NCBI RefSeq assembly: GCF_034314085.1
Contig: NZ_JAVIWI010000001.1
Coordinates: 3,162,001-3,226,000 of the forward strand
DNA length: 64,000 nt
Source of the DNA: Undibacterium sp. 5I1
GTDB lineage: Bacteria; Pseudomonadota; Gammaproteobacteria; Burkholderiales; Burkholderiaceae_D
Reading direction: 5' to 3'
Both the position numbers and the translations under genes were made by a program. The notes under the pieces are model-generated. The model made no database searches. It was not told where the DNA came from and saw only the letters and a list, made by a program, of their open reading frames with translations. This document shows positions 58,309-64,000 of the stretch, piece after piece; position 1 is the first letter of the stretch, and each line of letters begins with the position of its first letter.

Positions 58309-58554
58309 ATGAAAAAACTTATCTTAGCAAGCAGCCTGATGTTGGTTTCTACCTCTGGCATGGCAGCCATCAAACCTTGTGCAGAAATCAAAGAAAAGAT
58401 TGAAGCAAAGCTGGAGGGGAAAGGGGTTAAAAACTATAGGCTGCAAGTAGTCAGTGCAGATACAGAAACCAAAAACCGGGTAGTCGCAAGCTGTGACGGC
58501 GGACGTAAAAAAATCATTTACCAAAAATCTCACAAAGCTGACGTCACGGAATAG
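58309..58554 (+). CDS. DUF1161 family small periplasmic protein
   Basis: 81 residues: signal peptide (ILASSLMLVSTSGMAA), then CAEIKEKIEAKLEGKGVKNYRLQV and VASCDGGRKKIIYQK, the DUF1161 pattern with two Cys that could form a disulfide. AAGGAG lies eight bases before the ATG. Function unknown. Confidence 0.88.
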   Translation: MKKLILASSLMLVSTSGMAAIKPCAEIKEKIEAKLEGKGVKNYRLQVVSADTETKNRVVASCDGGRKKIIYQKSHKADVTE

Positions 58555-58590
58555 CGTCTCAGGCAAGCCGGTTTGAAAAACAAACTTCTT

Positions 58591-58627
58591 AGGACTTACG
58601 CAATTGGGACGGTTTTGCGTAAGTCCT
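58591..58627. repeat. 37-bp perfect palindrome with 13-bp arms (GGACTTACGCAA type)
   Basis: AGGACTTACGCAA (58591-58603) and its exact reverse complement (58615-58627) around an 11-base loop. Placed 36 bases after the DUF1161 stop. A related half-copy is at 52506. It could act as a terminator, or be two joined ends left by an excised insertion sequence. Confidence 0.75.
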
Positions 58628-58680
58628 GACTTCTACGCCGACAAACCGGGCTGCCAGATATCTACACTAGTTCAGCTCAA

Positions 58681-59151
58681 TTAGCTGCGCTTGCCACGGA
58701 AAATCGCCAAGCCTTTGGAAGCTTGGGCTTGCACGGCATTTTTCACCAGCGGCGTCCAGCCCAGTAACCAGCCTTTCAAACCCAAAGCCTGGCGCGACCA
58801 TTTCCATAAATCAAACTGATCCGTGTGCTGTACGATTTTGCCATCGCGGAAAGCAAAGCTGGCATGAATATCATTGATCACTGTGTTACCAGTTTGCGAG
58901 AACGTATAAGTTGCCACCCAATGCGCCTGCCCGCGCTGATCGTCGGCTGAGATACCGTCAAACACGACAGAAAAATTCTGCGCTTTGCTAGTCAGCATGC
59001 GCCACATATCCGCCGCCTCTGCACCCTGCAAAGAAGGAAAAACCGGATCAGAAAAAATCACGTCAGCGGCGTAGCAAGCCGCCATCGCTTCGGCATCCAG
59101 ACGCTGGAAGGCGGTATAAAACTGGGTGATTAATTGGGCATTCGGATGCAT
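58681..59151 (-). CDS. NTF2-like (SnoaL-type) protein
   Basis: 156 residues of the nuclear-transport-factor-2-like fold: an N-terminal helix (QLITQFYTAFQRLDAEAMAA), the CYAADVIFSDPVFPSLQG strand, a long sheet (HWVATYTFSQTG, IHASFAFRDGKIVQHTDQFDLWKW). Members are small cone-shaped enzymes or binding proteins, with ligands that vary. Monocistronic. A copy of the 84-bp repeat begins 75 bases upstream of the start. Confidence 0.85.
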   Translation of the reverse strand: MHPNAQLITQFYTAFQRLDAEAMAACYAADVIFSDPVFPSLQGAEAADMWRMLTSKAQNFSVVFDGISADDQRGQAHWVATYTFSQTGNTVINDIHASFAFRDGKIVQHTDQFDLWKWSRQALGLKGWLLGWTPLVKNAVQAQASKGLAIFRGKRS

Positions 59152-59225
59152 GGGATTTCCTTTTCGCGGATCAGGGCACGGCTGGTTTGACTACATCCTT
59201 GGTCATGATTCATGGGGTGAATTTT

Positions 59226-59308
59226 ATATACTCCCCCCTTATTTTACAGAAATCGCCTTACTGACCAATGATTATATGGACACATTAAAATACTGTATAG
59301 GAGTATCT
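59226..59308 (+). repeat. 84-bp structured intergenic repeat, copy 7
   Basis: Starts ATATACTCCCCCC; central pair TGACCA ... TATATGGACA; terminal hairpin ATACT-GTATAGG-AGTAT. Confidence 0.83.
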
Positions 59309-59389
59309 ATTTTACGTAGATAAATATTTTGATGCATCGCCCGCAATCATGCAGTGGCGGCAAATCAGGTTTACTCCACCGGCCACCAC

Positions 59390-59794
59390 TTAATGCTTGG
59401 CGGATTTGCCTTTGGCACTAGCACTTTCGCTAGCACTGTCCGATGCCGATGCGCTGGCGGAAGACGCGCTAGCCGAAGCACTTGCACTCGCATCCATCTT
59501 GGCATGCGCCTCTGCATCTGTTATCTCCGGCTTGACGGTCTCAATTTTATTCTCGCGCATGTAGTCGCTCATCTCTTTCCAACCGGCATACACAGCAGAC
59601 CTGGAAGCCTCGGGATTAAGCACATAACAATCTTCCAGCGCGCGGCCAGAATGACGACATGCGCCGCCAGTGGCACGGCCATCGGCCTCTTTGGCGGCGG
59701 CCTCTTTAGCGGGATCAGGCAGCCCAAGGCGATCGCAACCCGCCAGCAAAGTCAAAGAGCAAACGCCGAGGCAAAGAGAGGAACGAAGTGACAT
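59390..59794 (-). CDS. putative lipoprotein with Ala/Ser-rich tail
   Basis: About 134 residues if started at the ATG at 59794, which gives a clean lipoprotein signal ending LTLLAGC; ATGs at 59827 and 59854 are also in frame. The mature part has two further Cys (GGACRHSGRALEDCYVLNP), then a helix (AGWKEMSDYMREN), then an almost pure Ala/Ser tail ending GKSAKH coded by a GC-rich degenerate repeat. The short Cys-containing domain looks like small envelope proteins of unknown function. Not recognised further. Confidence 0.7.
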   Translation of the reverse strand: MSLRSSLCLGVCSLTLLAGCDRLGLPDPAKEAAAKEADGRATGGACRHSGRALEDCYVLNPEASRSAVYAGWKEMSDYMRENKIETVKPEITDAEAHAKMDASASASASASSASASASDSASESASAKGKSAKH

Positions 59795-59898
59795 CGCAGC
59801 ACCGATCAGATATGGGGATAGCTGCATGGTAACAAATCCTGCCAAGCATTTCATCTTATCTTGGCGGATTTGTTTGCTTGCGCCAGAAACCCCACGTC

Positions 59899-59940
59899 AA
59901 CCCAGATTTTCCAGTAGAAGAGCGACGAGCGTGCCTTTGA
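59899..59940 (+). mobile_element. decayed left half of the 156-bp MITE-like element
   Basis: AACCCAGATTTTCCAGTAGA and the following AGCGACGAGCGTGCCTTTG match the left end of the element at 9775 with few changes. Beyond 59940 similarity fades, and no right terminal repeat is found. A truncated or degraded copy. Confidence 0.7.
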
Positions 59941-60072
59941 CATGCTGAGTTGCTAGATTAGACGACGGCGCAAATCGCACAATTAGTCGAGTAGGCGTTC
60001 TTTTGCAGGTTTGATTTTTTTGTCCATTTAGTCATACAGTTTATTTGACATATTTAAGCAAAGGCAGCTCAT

Positions 60073-60159
60073 GTTCATGCACATTTCAAGAGATTTAGCG
60101 CAAGCTTGCGATTTTTATTCCGTCAGTTATTATTGCAAAATTCAAATTAAATCACGTTA
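60073..60159 (+). repeat. 87-bp leader repeat, copy A
   Basis: Aligns without gaps to 60773-60859; by hand about 67 of 87 positions agree, and most of the differences fall in the middle third. The last 30 bases (TTATTATTGCAAAAT, then AAATTAAATCACGTTA) are almost identical. It ends 32 bases before the pilin-like gene. Confidence 0.85.
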
Positions 60160-60191
60160 GCGCTTTCAACTAACAACACCGTTATCAATAT

Positions 60192-60599
60192 ATGCAAAAT
60201 CCATATACACCTCCGTTAGCAAATTTAGAACTTCCTCCATCCGAAGAAAACAACTCTGGCCAAGGTCGTGGAGTAGTGCCACCGTATGGCGTCAAAGGTT
60301 GGAGTTGGGGGGCTTTCTTCCTCAATTGGATCTGGGCAATTTTCAACAAAACATGAATTAGCCTTCTTTGTCTTGTCCCATATATTGGCTTCATTGCTAG
60401 CTTTTATCTTGGTTTTAGAGGGGGAGAGCTTGCATGGAAAAATAAACGCCGGGATAGCCTAGAGCACTTTAATCGTGTCCAGAAAAAGTGGTCTGTTTGG
60501 GCACTGGCAATAATTATCGGCACTGCCGTCATCGGAATCTTGGCCGCCATTGCACTTCCTGCCTATCAGCAGTATGTTCGTCACGTACATGGGGGCTAA
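60192..60599 (+). pseudogene. pilin-like/DUF membrane protein gene with in-frame TGA
   Basis: 135 codons from ATG (60192) to TAA (60597-60599), broken by TGA at codon 55 (60354-60356). The frame continues intact after it: a hydrophilic Pro/Asn-rich start, GWSWGAFFLNWIWAIFNKT, [stop], then SLLCLVPYIGF-like helix text, LAWKNKRRDSLEHFNRVQKKW and a C-terminal helix ILAAIALPAYQQYV resembling a pilin N-terminus. At the stop a TGG (Trp) would restore the expected helix. Expression may yield only a 54-residue stub. Readthrough cannot be excluded. A stem-loop follows the final stop. Confidence 0.75.
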
Positions 60600-60615
60600 C
60601 AATTCAATCCAGCCC

Positions 60616-60653
60616 GCGTAAGTGCGATTAGCGCAGCATAATCGCACTTACGC
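60616..60653. terminator. perfect 15-bp stem-loop after the pilin-like gene
   Basis: GCGTAAGTGCGATTA (60616-60630) and its exact partner (60639-60653) with an 8-base loop, 17 bases after the TAA. No T-run follows, so it may stabilise the 3' end or be a repetitive-type palindrome. Confidence 0.65.
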
Positions 60654-60772
60654 CGAGTCATCAGATAATTTCTCTTTGTTCGCACGTCTGGCATCTTCAC
60701 GATTTTCTCGTCAGATAAGCCTAACTTTCGGCGAGCGATAACCTACTTTGCTGTAAGGCTTACGACGCAGGT

Positions 60773-60859
60773 GTTCATAAATATTTCAAAAGAAGCAGAA
60801 CAAACTGCTCATTTTTATCCCATCGATTATTATTGCAAAATGAAAATTAAATCACGTTA
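60773..60859 (+). repeat. 87-bp leader repeat, copy B
   Basis: Gapless partner of 60073-60159, 700 bases away. It ends 18 bases before the acetyltransferase start, so both copies stand in front of a gene on the same strand. Confidence 0.85.
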
Positions 60860-60877
60860 AACCAGAGGATAAGCACT

Positions 60878-61489
60878 TTGACCAACACATGGATACAACA
60901 CCCCGTTCATCTACGCGGTGAAAAGGTGGAGCTTTGCCCTCTTGAAGCAGATCAACTTGACGAACTTTTTAAAGTTGCCTGCAACCCGGAAATTTGGAAG
61001 CAAACGTCGGTTGATTACTCGAATCCAGAGATTTTTTATCCGAACTTCAATGCAGCACTAAGTGATCGTAACGCTGGCAAAGCATATCCATTTTTGATCG
61101 TTGATTTGATTGATTCGCGAATCATCGGAACGACGAGGCTCCTAGAAATCCACTCGCTGGATAAAAAACTAGAGATCGGCATCACTTGGATTGATACCGC
61201 ATATTGGGGAACAGGCGTTAACTTGGAGTGCAAGTTTCTATTGCTTCAGTATTGTTTTGAGCATCTTTTGGCGAATCGAGTCCAGTTCAGGGCAAAGGCT
61301 GATAACACCAGATCGCGCAAAGCTCTGGAAAAAATTGGCGCCATTTTCGAAGGTATTCAAAGAAAGGACAAAGTTGAGCCTAATGGTAAGCCAAGAAATA
61401 CTGCTTTCTACAGCATCACGAATGACGAGTGGTTAGAGGTTAAATCGTCTCTAACCGATAAAATTCAAGCAAGGTATGCGTTGGCTTAA
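60878..61489 (+). CDS. GNAT family N-acetyltransferase, RimJ/RimL-like
   Basis: 203 residues from a TTG (60878) that has AGAGGA eight bases upstream; the only nearby ATG is out of frame. The fold shows VHLRGEKVELCPLEADQLDEL at the start, IIGTTRLLEIH (strand 4), EIGITWIDTAYWGTGVNLECKFLLL (acetyl-CoA loop region with WGTGVN), and VQFRAKADNTRSRKALEKIGAIFEG. Typical of acetyltransferases acting on protein N-termini or small amines. It shares an 87-bp leader with the pilin-like gene upstream. Confidence 0.88.
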   Translation: MTNTWIQHPVHLRGEKVELCPLEADQLDELFKVACNPEIWKQTSVDYSNPEIFYPNFNAALSDRNAGKAYPFLIVDLIDSRIIGTTRLLEIHSLDKKLEIGITWIDTAYWGTGVNLECKFLLLQYCFEHLLANRVQFRAKADNTRSRKALEKIGAIFEGIQRKDKVEPNGKPRNTAFYSITNDEWLEVKSSLTDKIQARYALA

Positions 61490-61628
61490 CCCATGGTTTA
61501 ACCGCATTTGCTCCAGCATGGCAGCGCATGAAATTGATAGTAGTTATTGCTAGCTTTCAATTCTCTGGATTCGCCGGAATATTCTACGTTAGCTACCTCA
61601 GTTTGAATTTGTCGTCCTTGGCAAATAT
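61490..61628. other. spacer after the acetyltransferase gene
   Basis: The 314-base gap between convergent genes holds this stretch, repeat copy 8 and 91 bases beyond it. A frame of 83 codons starting at 61528 runs straight through the repeat and looks accidental. No terminator recognised. Confidence 0.5.
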
Positions 61629-61712
61629 AGATACTCTTAGTGAGTATTTATTTTCTGTCCATATAATGATTGGACAATCTAACATGTCTCACAAAATTAA
61701 TTGGGAGTATAT
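61629..61712 (-). repeat. 84-bp structured intergenic repeat, copy 8
   Basis: Left hairpin ATACT-CTTAGTG-AGTAT, central pair TGTCCATATAAT ... TTGGACAA, right end GGGAGTATAT. Between convergent genes. Confidence 0.85.
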
Positions 61713-61803
61713 ACATTTTCACTTAATAGCGATCAATGTAGACAGTCTAAAAATTAGATTCTTTTCCTCAACAAACTAGTTCGGGCAGTTACAGCCGTCC
61801 CCG

Positions 61804-62643
61804 CTACATCTGCTGAAAAAGGTGCGCATGGTTGCGGCTGACTTCTAGTTTTTCTGGATGATTTTTTAGTTGGATTAATTGCCGTCCGCGGAAATCGCGC
61901 GTCACTTCGGTAATCGCATCGACCCGTACTAAGGTCGAGCGGTGGATGCGCCAGAACTCATCTGGGTCAAGTTCATCCTCCAGCTCTTTGAGGGTTTTTC
62001 GGATCAACACTTCGGTAGTTTCTGTTTGTACCCGAGTATATTTTTCATCCGACTGAAAAAACAAAATCTCCCTCGTGCTGATCATGCGCAGGCTGCTGCC
62101 GACGCTAGCTTGTATCCAGCGCAGATAGTCGCGCTTGGCTTGCTTTTGCTGCGCAAGCTGGCTCAGCAAATCCATGATCTGCTGGTTTTGTTCAAGATTC
62201 TTTGTTTGGTTTTGCGGCGCTTGTGATGGTGTGGCTTGTGCGGTCAAGGCCAAGCGCTTCTGCAATCGCTCGCAGGTTGCGCGCAATCGGTCTGCATCGA
62301 CTGGCTTGAGTAAATAATCTAAAGCGCCCTGTTCAAACGCCTGCACCGCATACTCGTCATAGGCAGTGACGAATACGATATGCGATTGCCCTACCAGTTC
62401 ACGTGCGGCCTCGATCCCGCTTTGTCCCGGCATGCGGATGTCGAGAAAAATAATGTCCGGGCGGTGTAAATTCGCCAGTTCGACCGCCGCCATGCCGTTG
62501 CCCGCCTCGGCAATGATCTGCAACTCTGGCCAGACTTCGCGCAATCTGGCGCGTAACTGATCGCGCATCGGAGGTTCGTCATCCACGATGAGCGCGGTGA
62601 GAGGTGTCAGAGGGGTCGAAGGGGGCGAGATTGGATTCGTCAT
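61804..62643 (-). CDS. LytTR-type response regulator
   Basis: About 279 residues from the ATG at 62643; a GTG four codons earlier is possible. The receiver (LIVDDEPPMRDQLRARL, IIFLDIRMPGQSG with Asp 68, FVTAYDEYAVQAF, YLLKPV) is complete. A Gln-rich coiled linker leads to the LytTR DNA-binding domain (MISTREILFFQSDEKYTRVQ, WRIHRSTLVRVDAI, LEVSRNHAHLF). It follows the LytS-type kinase by 73 bases, so the two form a two-component system. Targets unknown. Confidence 0.93.
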   Translation of the reverse strand: MTNPISPPSTPLTPLTALIVDDEPPMRDQLRARLREVWPELQIIAEAGNGMAAVELANLHRPDIIFLDIRMPGQSGIEAARELVGQSHIVFVTAYDEYAVQAFEQGALDYLLKPVDADRLRATCERLQKRLALTAQATPSQAPQNQTKNLEQNQQIMDLLSQLAQQKQAKRDYLRWIQASVGSSLRMISTREILFFQSDEKYTRVQTETTEVLIRKTLKELEDELDPDEFWRIHRSTLVRVDAITEVTRDFRGRQLIQLKNHPEKLEVSRNHAHLFQQM

Positions 62644-62716
62644 TTTTTGATTCACAAAAATTCTGTCAAAATTTACTCTACAAATTTAGATTTTGTACTT
62701 GTTGATTCAATAGGAC

Positions 62717-63604
62717 TTAAGCACGTCCTGAATACGGTATGCGAATACTCACAATCGCTCCACCGGTAATCGGTGCCTCAATCATTAGCTGCGCATCTTG
62801 TCCGTATAAAATTTTTAGTCGCTCACGGATATTACTTAAGCCTATGCCATCATCGGCGTGGACGTTAAAGCCAATGCCGCTGTCTCTGACATTGACTTGC
62901 AAATAGTTGCCTGCGGCAGCGGCGCTGACATGGATTATGCCGCCTTCGGTCTTCGGTTCCAGACCATGTTTGATCGCATTTTCAACCAGGGTTTGTAACA
63001 TCATCGACGGGAAAGCAGCGTCTGCCAGATGCACCGGAACATCGAAATTGACTTGCAAACGTTCACGCATCCTGGCTTGCATAATATTGAGGTAAGCCCG
63101 CGATAGCGCAACCTGCTGCCCTAATCTGCCACCGCCCTGCTCGCGCATTTGCGGTAAAGCCGAGCGCAGATATTGAATCAGATGGGCGTGGATTTGTGCG
63201 GCCTGTAGCGGATCGGTTTCTATCAGCTGACCAATCAGGGCTAAGGTATTAAACAAAAAATGCGGCTCGATCTGTGCCTGCAAGGTTGCTATCTGCGCTT
63301 CCATCAAACGTCGCTCCAAGGCTTCGACATTGGCCTTGGTAGTGGCATCGGCCGCTTTTAAATCAGCCTGACGCTTGCCACCTGCCAGCACTTTGATTGC
63401 GACCGAGCTGATGGCAAAAAACGCGCCTAATTCAGGTGTCCGCAATATCGGGCCGACGACCATCATCACCGCAAAACAAACAATGGCCAGATTCTGCCAG
63501 GACACCACCGCCAGCCAATCAAAAAACCGCCACCACAATACGGTTGTGGTTTCAACGATGTCTAAAACGATCGTCAAAATACGATTATTTCCATTGGATT
63601 TCAT
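62717..63604 (-). CDS. LytS-type sensor histidine kinase
   Basis: 295 residues. Two hydrophobic segments (about 34-52 and 60-75) at the N-terminus, coiled coil, then the His_kinase domain: QIEPHFLFNTLALIGQLIE with His 115, and the ATPase part (LVENAIKHGLEP, DSGIGFNVHADDGIGLSNIRERL). The sensor part is short and has no recognisable ligand domain, suggesting the upstream membrane protein may take part in sensing. Its ATG overlaps the upstream stop by four bases. Confidence 0.92.
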   Translation of the reverse strand: MKSNGNNRILTIVLDIVETTTVLWWRFFDWLAVVSWQNLAIVCFAVMMVVGPILRTPELGAFFAISSVAIKVLAGGKRQADLKAADATTKANVEALERRLMEAQIATLQAQIEPHFLFNTLALIGQLIETDPLQAAQIHAHLIQYLRSALPQMREQGGGRLGQQVALSRAYLNIMQARMRERLQVNFDVPVHLADAAFPSMMLQTLVENAIKHGLEPKTEGGIIHVSAAAAGNYLQVNVRDSGIGFNVHADDGIGLSNIRERLKILYGQDAQLMIEAPITGGAIVSIRIPYSGRA

Positions 63605-63966
63605 TGTCCACCGCCGCTCTGATCGCCCTGATCAGGATGACTCCCCGCTACTGAACGGGAATGCTCAAGACGTGTGGCGCGTTGACGACTTTTTCTGGTG
63701 GCTAAGACACTCACCAAAATTAAGAGCTTAATCATTAAAAAGCTAAGAAATAAAACCAGAGCCAAAGGCAAAATGGTCAACACGATGGCTAATGCAATTG
63801 ACAAGGTGAGCAATTGCGGCGCAGGCAAGCGGCGCACCCAACGCAGACCGGTGCGGGCAAGATCGATGACAGTCGTCCACAATTCGCTCAATAAAGCGGT
63901 AACAGCGTCGAATGTGCTTTCTGGTTTTTGTGTTTGCGAGTTGGTTTGTTGTGTTTGCTCTTGCAT
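63601..63966 (-). CDS. small membrane protein coupled to the two-component system
   Basis: About 121 residues from the ATG at 63966 (GGAG seven bases upstream). A hydrophilic Gln/Thr-rich start, an amphipathic helix, a long hydrophobic region (~50-85: LLTLSIALAIVLTILPLALV, then LFLSFLMIKLLILVSVLA) probably two helices, and a basic/Gly-Gln-rich tail. The stop overlaps the kinase ATG, so it is translated with it. I do not recognise the family; a sensing or stabilising role for the kinase is inferred from coupling only. Confidence 0.72.
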   Translation of the reverse strand: MQEQTQQTNSQTQKPESTFDAVTALLSELWTTVIDLARTGLRWVRRLPAPQLLTLSIALAIVLTILPLALVLFLSFLMIKLLILVSVLATRKSRQRATRLEHSRSVAGSHPDQGDQSGGGQ

Positions 63967-64000
63967 GATCATGCTCCATTGGTTTGTTAGAAGTTCGCAA

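Noticed and set aside
60354..60356. Selenocysteine codon
   Set aside because: The TGA stands in a hydrophobic helix where Trp fits, no Cys-containing homologous motif is apparent, and no downstream SECIS-like hairpin immediately follows.
60073..61500. Integron cassette array with attC sites
   Set aside because: The repeated leader, palindrome and GNAT gene suggest it at first, but proper paired core sites (RYYYAAC and GTTRRRY at attC spacing) and an integrase were not found.
61528..61779. An 83-codon plus-strand frame in the convergent gap
   Set aside because: It crosses the whole of repeat copy 8; composition follows the AT-rich repeat, and no family resemblance is seen.

Overview
The window looks like a chromosomal segment of a betaproteobacterium, most likely Oxalobacteraceae (something like Undibacterium or a relative). 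That placement is inference from gene order and protein character: the run tRNA-Tyr/Gly/Thr - tuf - tRNA-Trp - secE - nusG - rplKAJL - rpoBC, the biotin ligase - coaX - SPOR cluster next to it, a TorF-type porin - PII - ammonium transporter operon, and ubiK - comM. Base composition is moderate, with AT-rich intergenic spacers. No prophage, plasmid origin, CRISPR array or intact transposase is visible.

Layout. 1-3.1 kb: DoxX (cut by the window edge), pirin, FMN azoreductase and a divergent LysR regulator. 3.2-9.7 kb: secreted alpha-amylase with a starch-binding domain, a small membrane protein, then a TPR membrane protein with an M48 metalloprotease. 10-12.4 kb: histidine degradation genes hutF-hutG. 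12.7-16.7 kb: periplasmic Cache protein, PilZ protein, SPOR protein, coaX, biotin ligase. 17-31.2 kb: the transcription/translation superoperon on the minus strand with four tRNAs and a strong promoter upstream of tRNA-Tyr. 31.4-35.6 kb: a KefF/KefC-like potassium efflux pair, a yybP-ykoY manganese riboswitch in front of a GDT1/UPF0016 manganese exporter, and an unknown protein. 35.8-40.6 kb: LysE exporter, HDOD-GAF protein and TPR response regulator separated by an 11-bp tandem array, DUF2905. 40.8-44.5 kb: MidA-like methyltransferase, folM-like reductase, folB, ttcA. 44.7-47.5 kb: torF-glnK-amtB behind a sigma-54 promoter. 47.8-52.5 kb: ubiK, comM, DUF2076, a histidine phosphatase, a serine hydrolase. 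52.7-57.9 kb: DUF1800/DUF1501 pair and a convergent Cache-PAS histidine kinase. 58.3-61.5 kb: small accessory genes, including a pilin-like gene broken by an in-frame TGA. 61.8-64 kb: a LytS/LytR-type two-component operon with a small membrane protein.

The most unusual signal is not a gene. An ~84-bp structured element recurs eight times, about once per 8 kb, always between genes. It has ATATACTCCC-type ends, a central hairpin built on TTGTCCA/TGGACAA and a second small ATACT/AGTAT hairpin at one end. Its sequence drifts while length and pairing are kept. A second family is a 156-bp MITE-like element with perfect 20-bp terminal inverted repeats and one decayed half copy 50 kb away. Other points of interest are an 11-bp repeat array inside a signalling operon, a receiver domain with Glu in place of the phospho-acceptor Asp, and an 87-bp leader duplicated in front of two adjacent genes.
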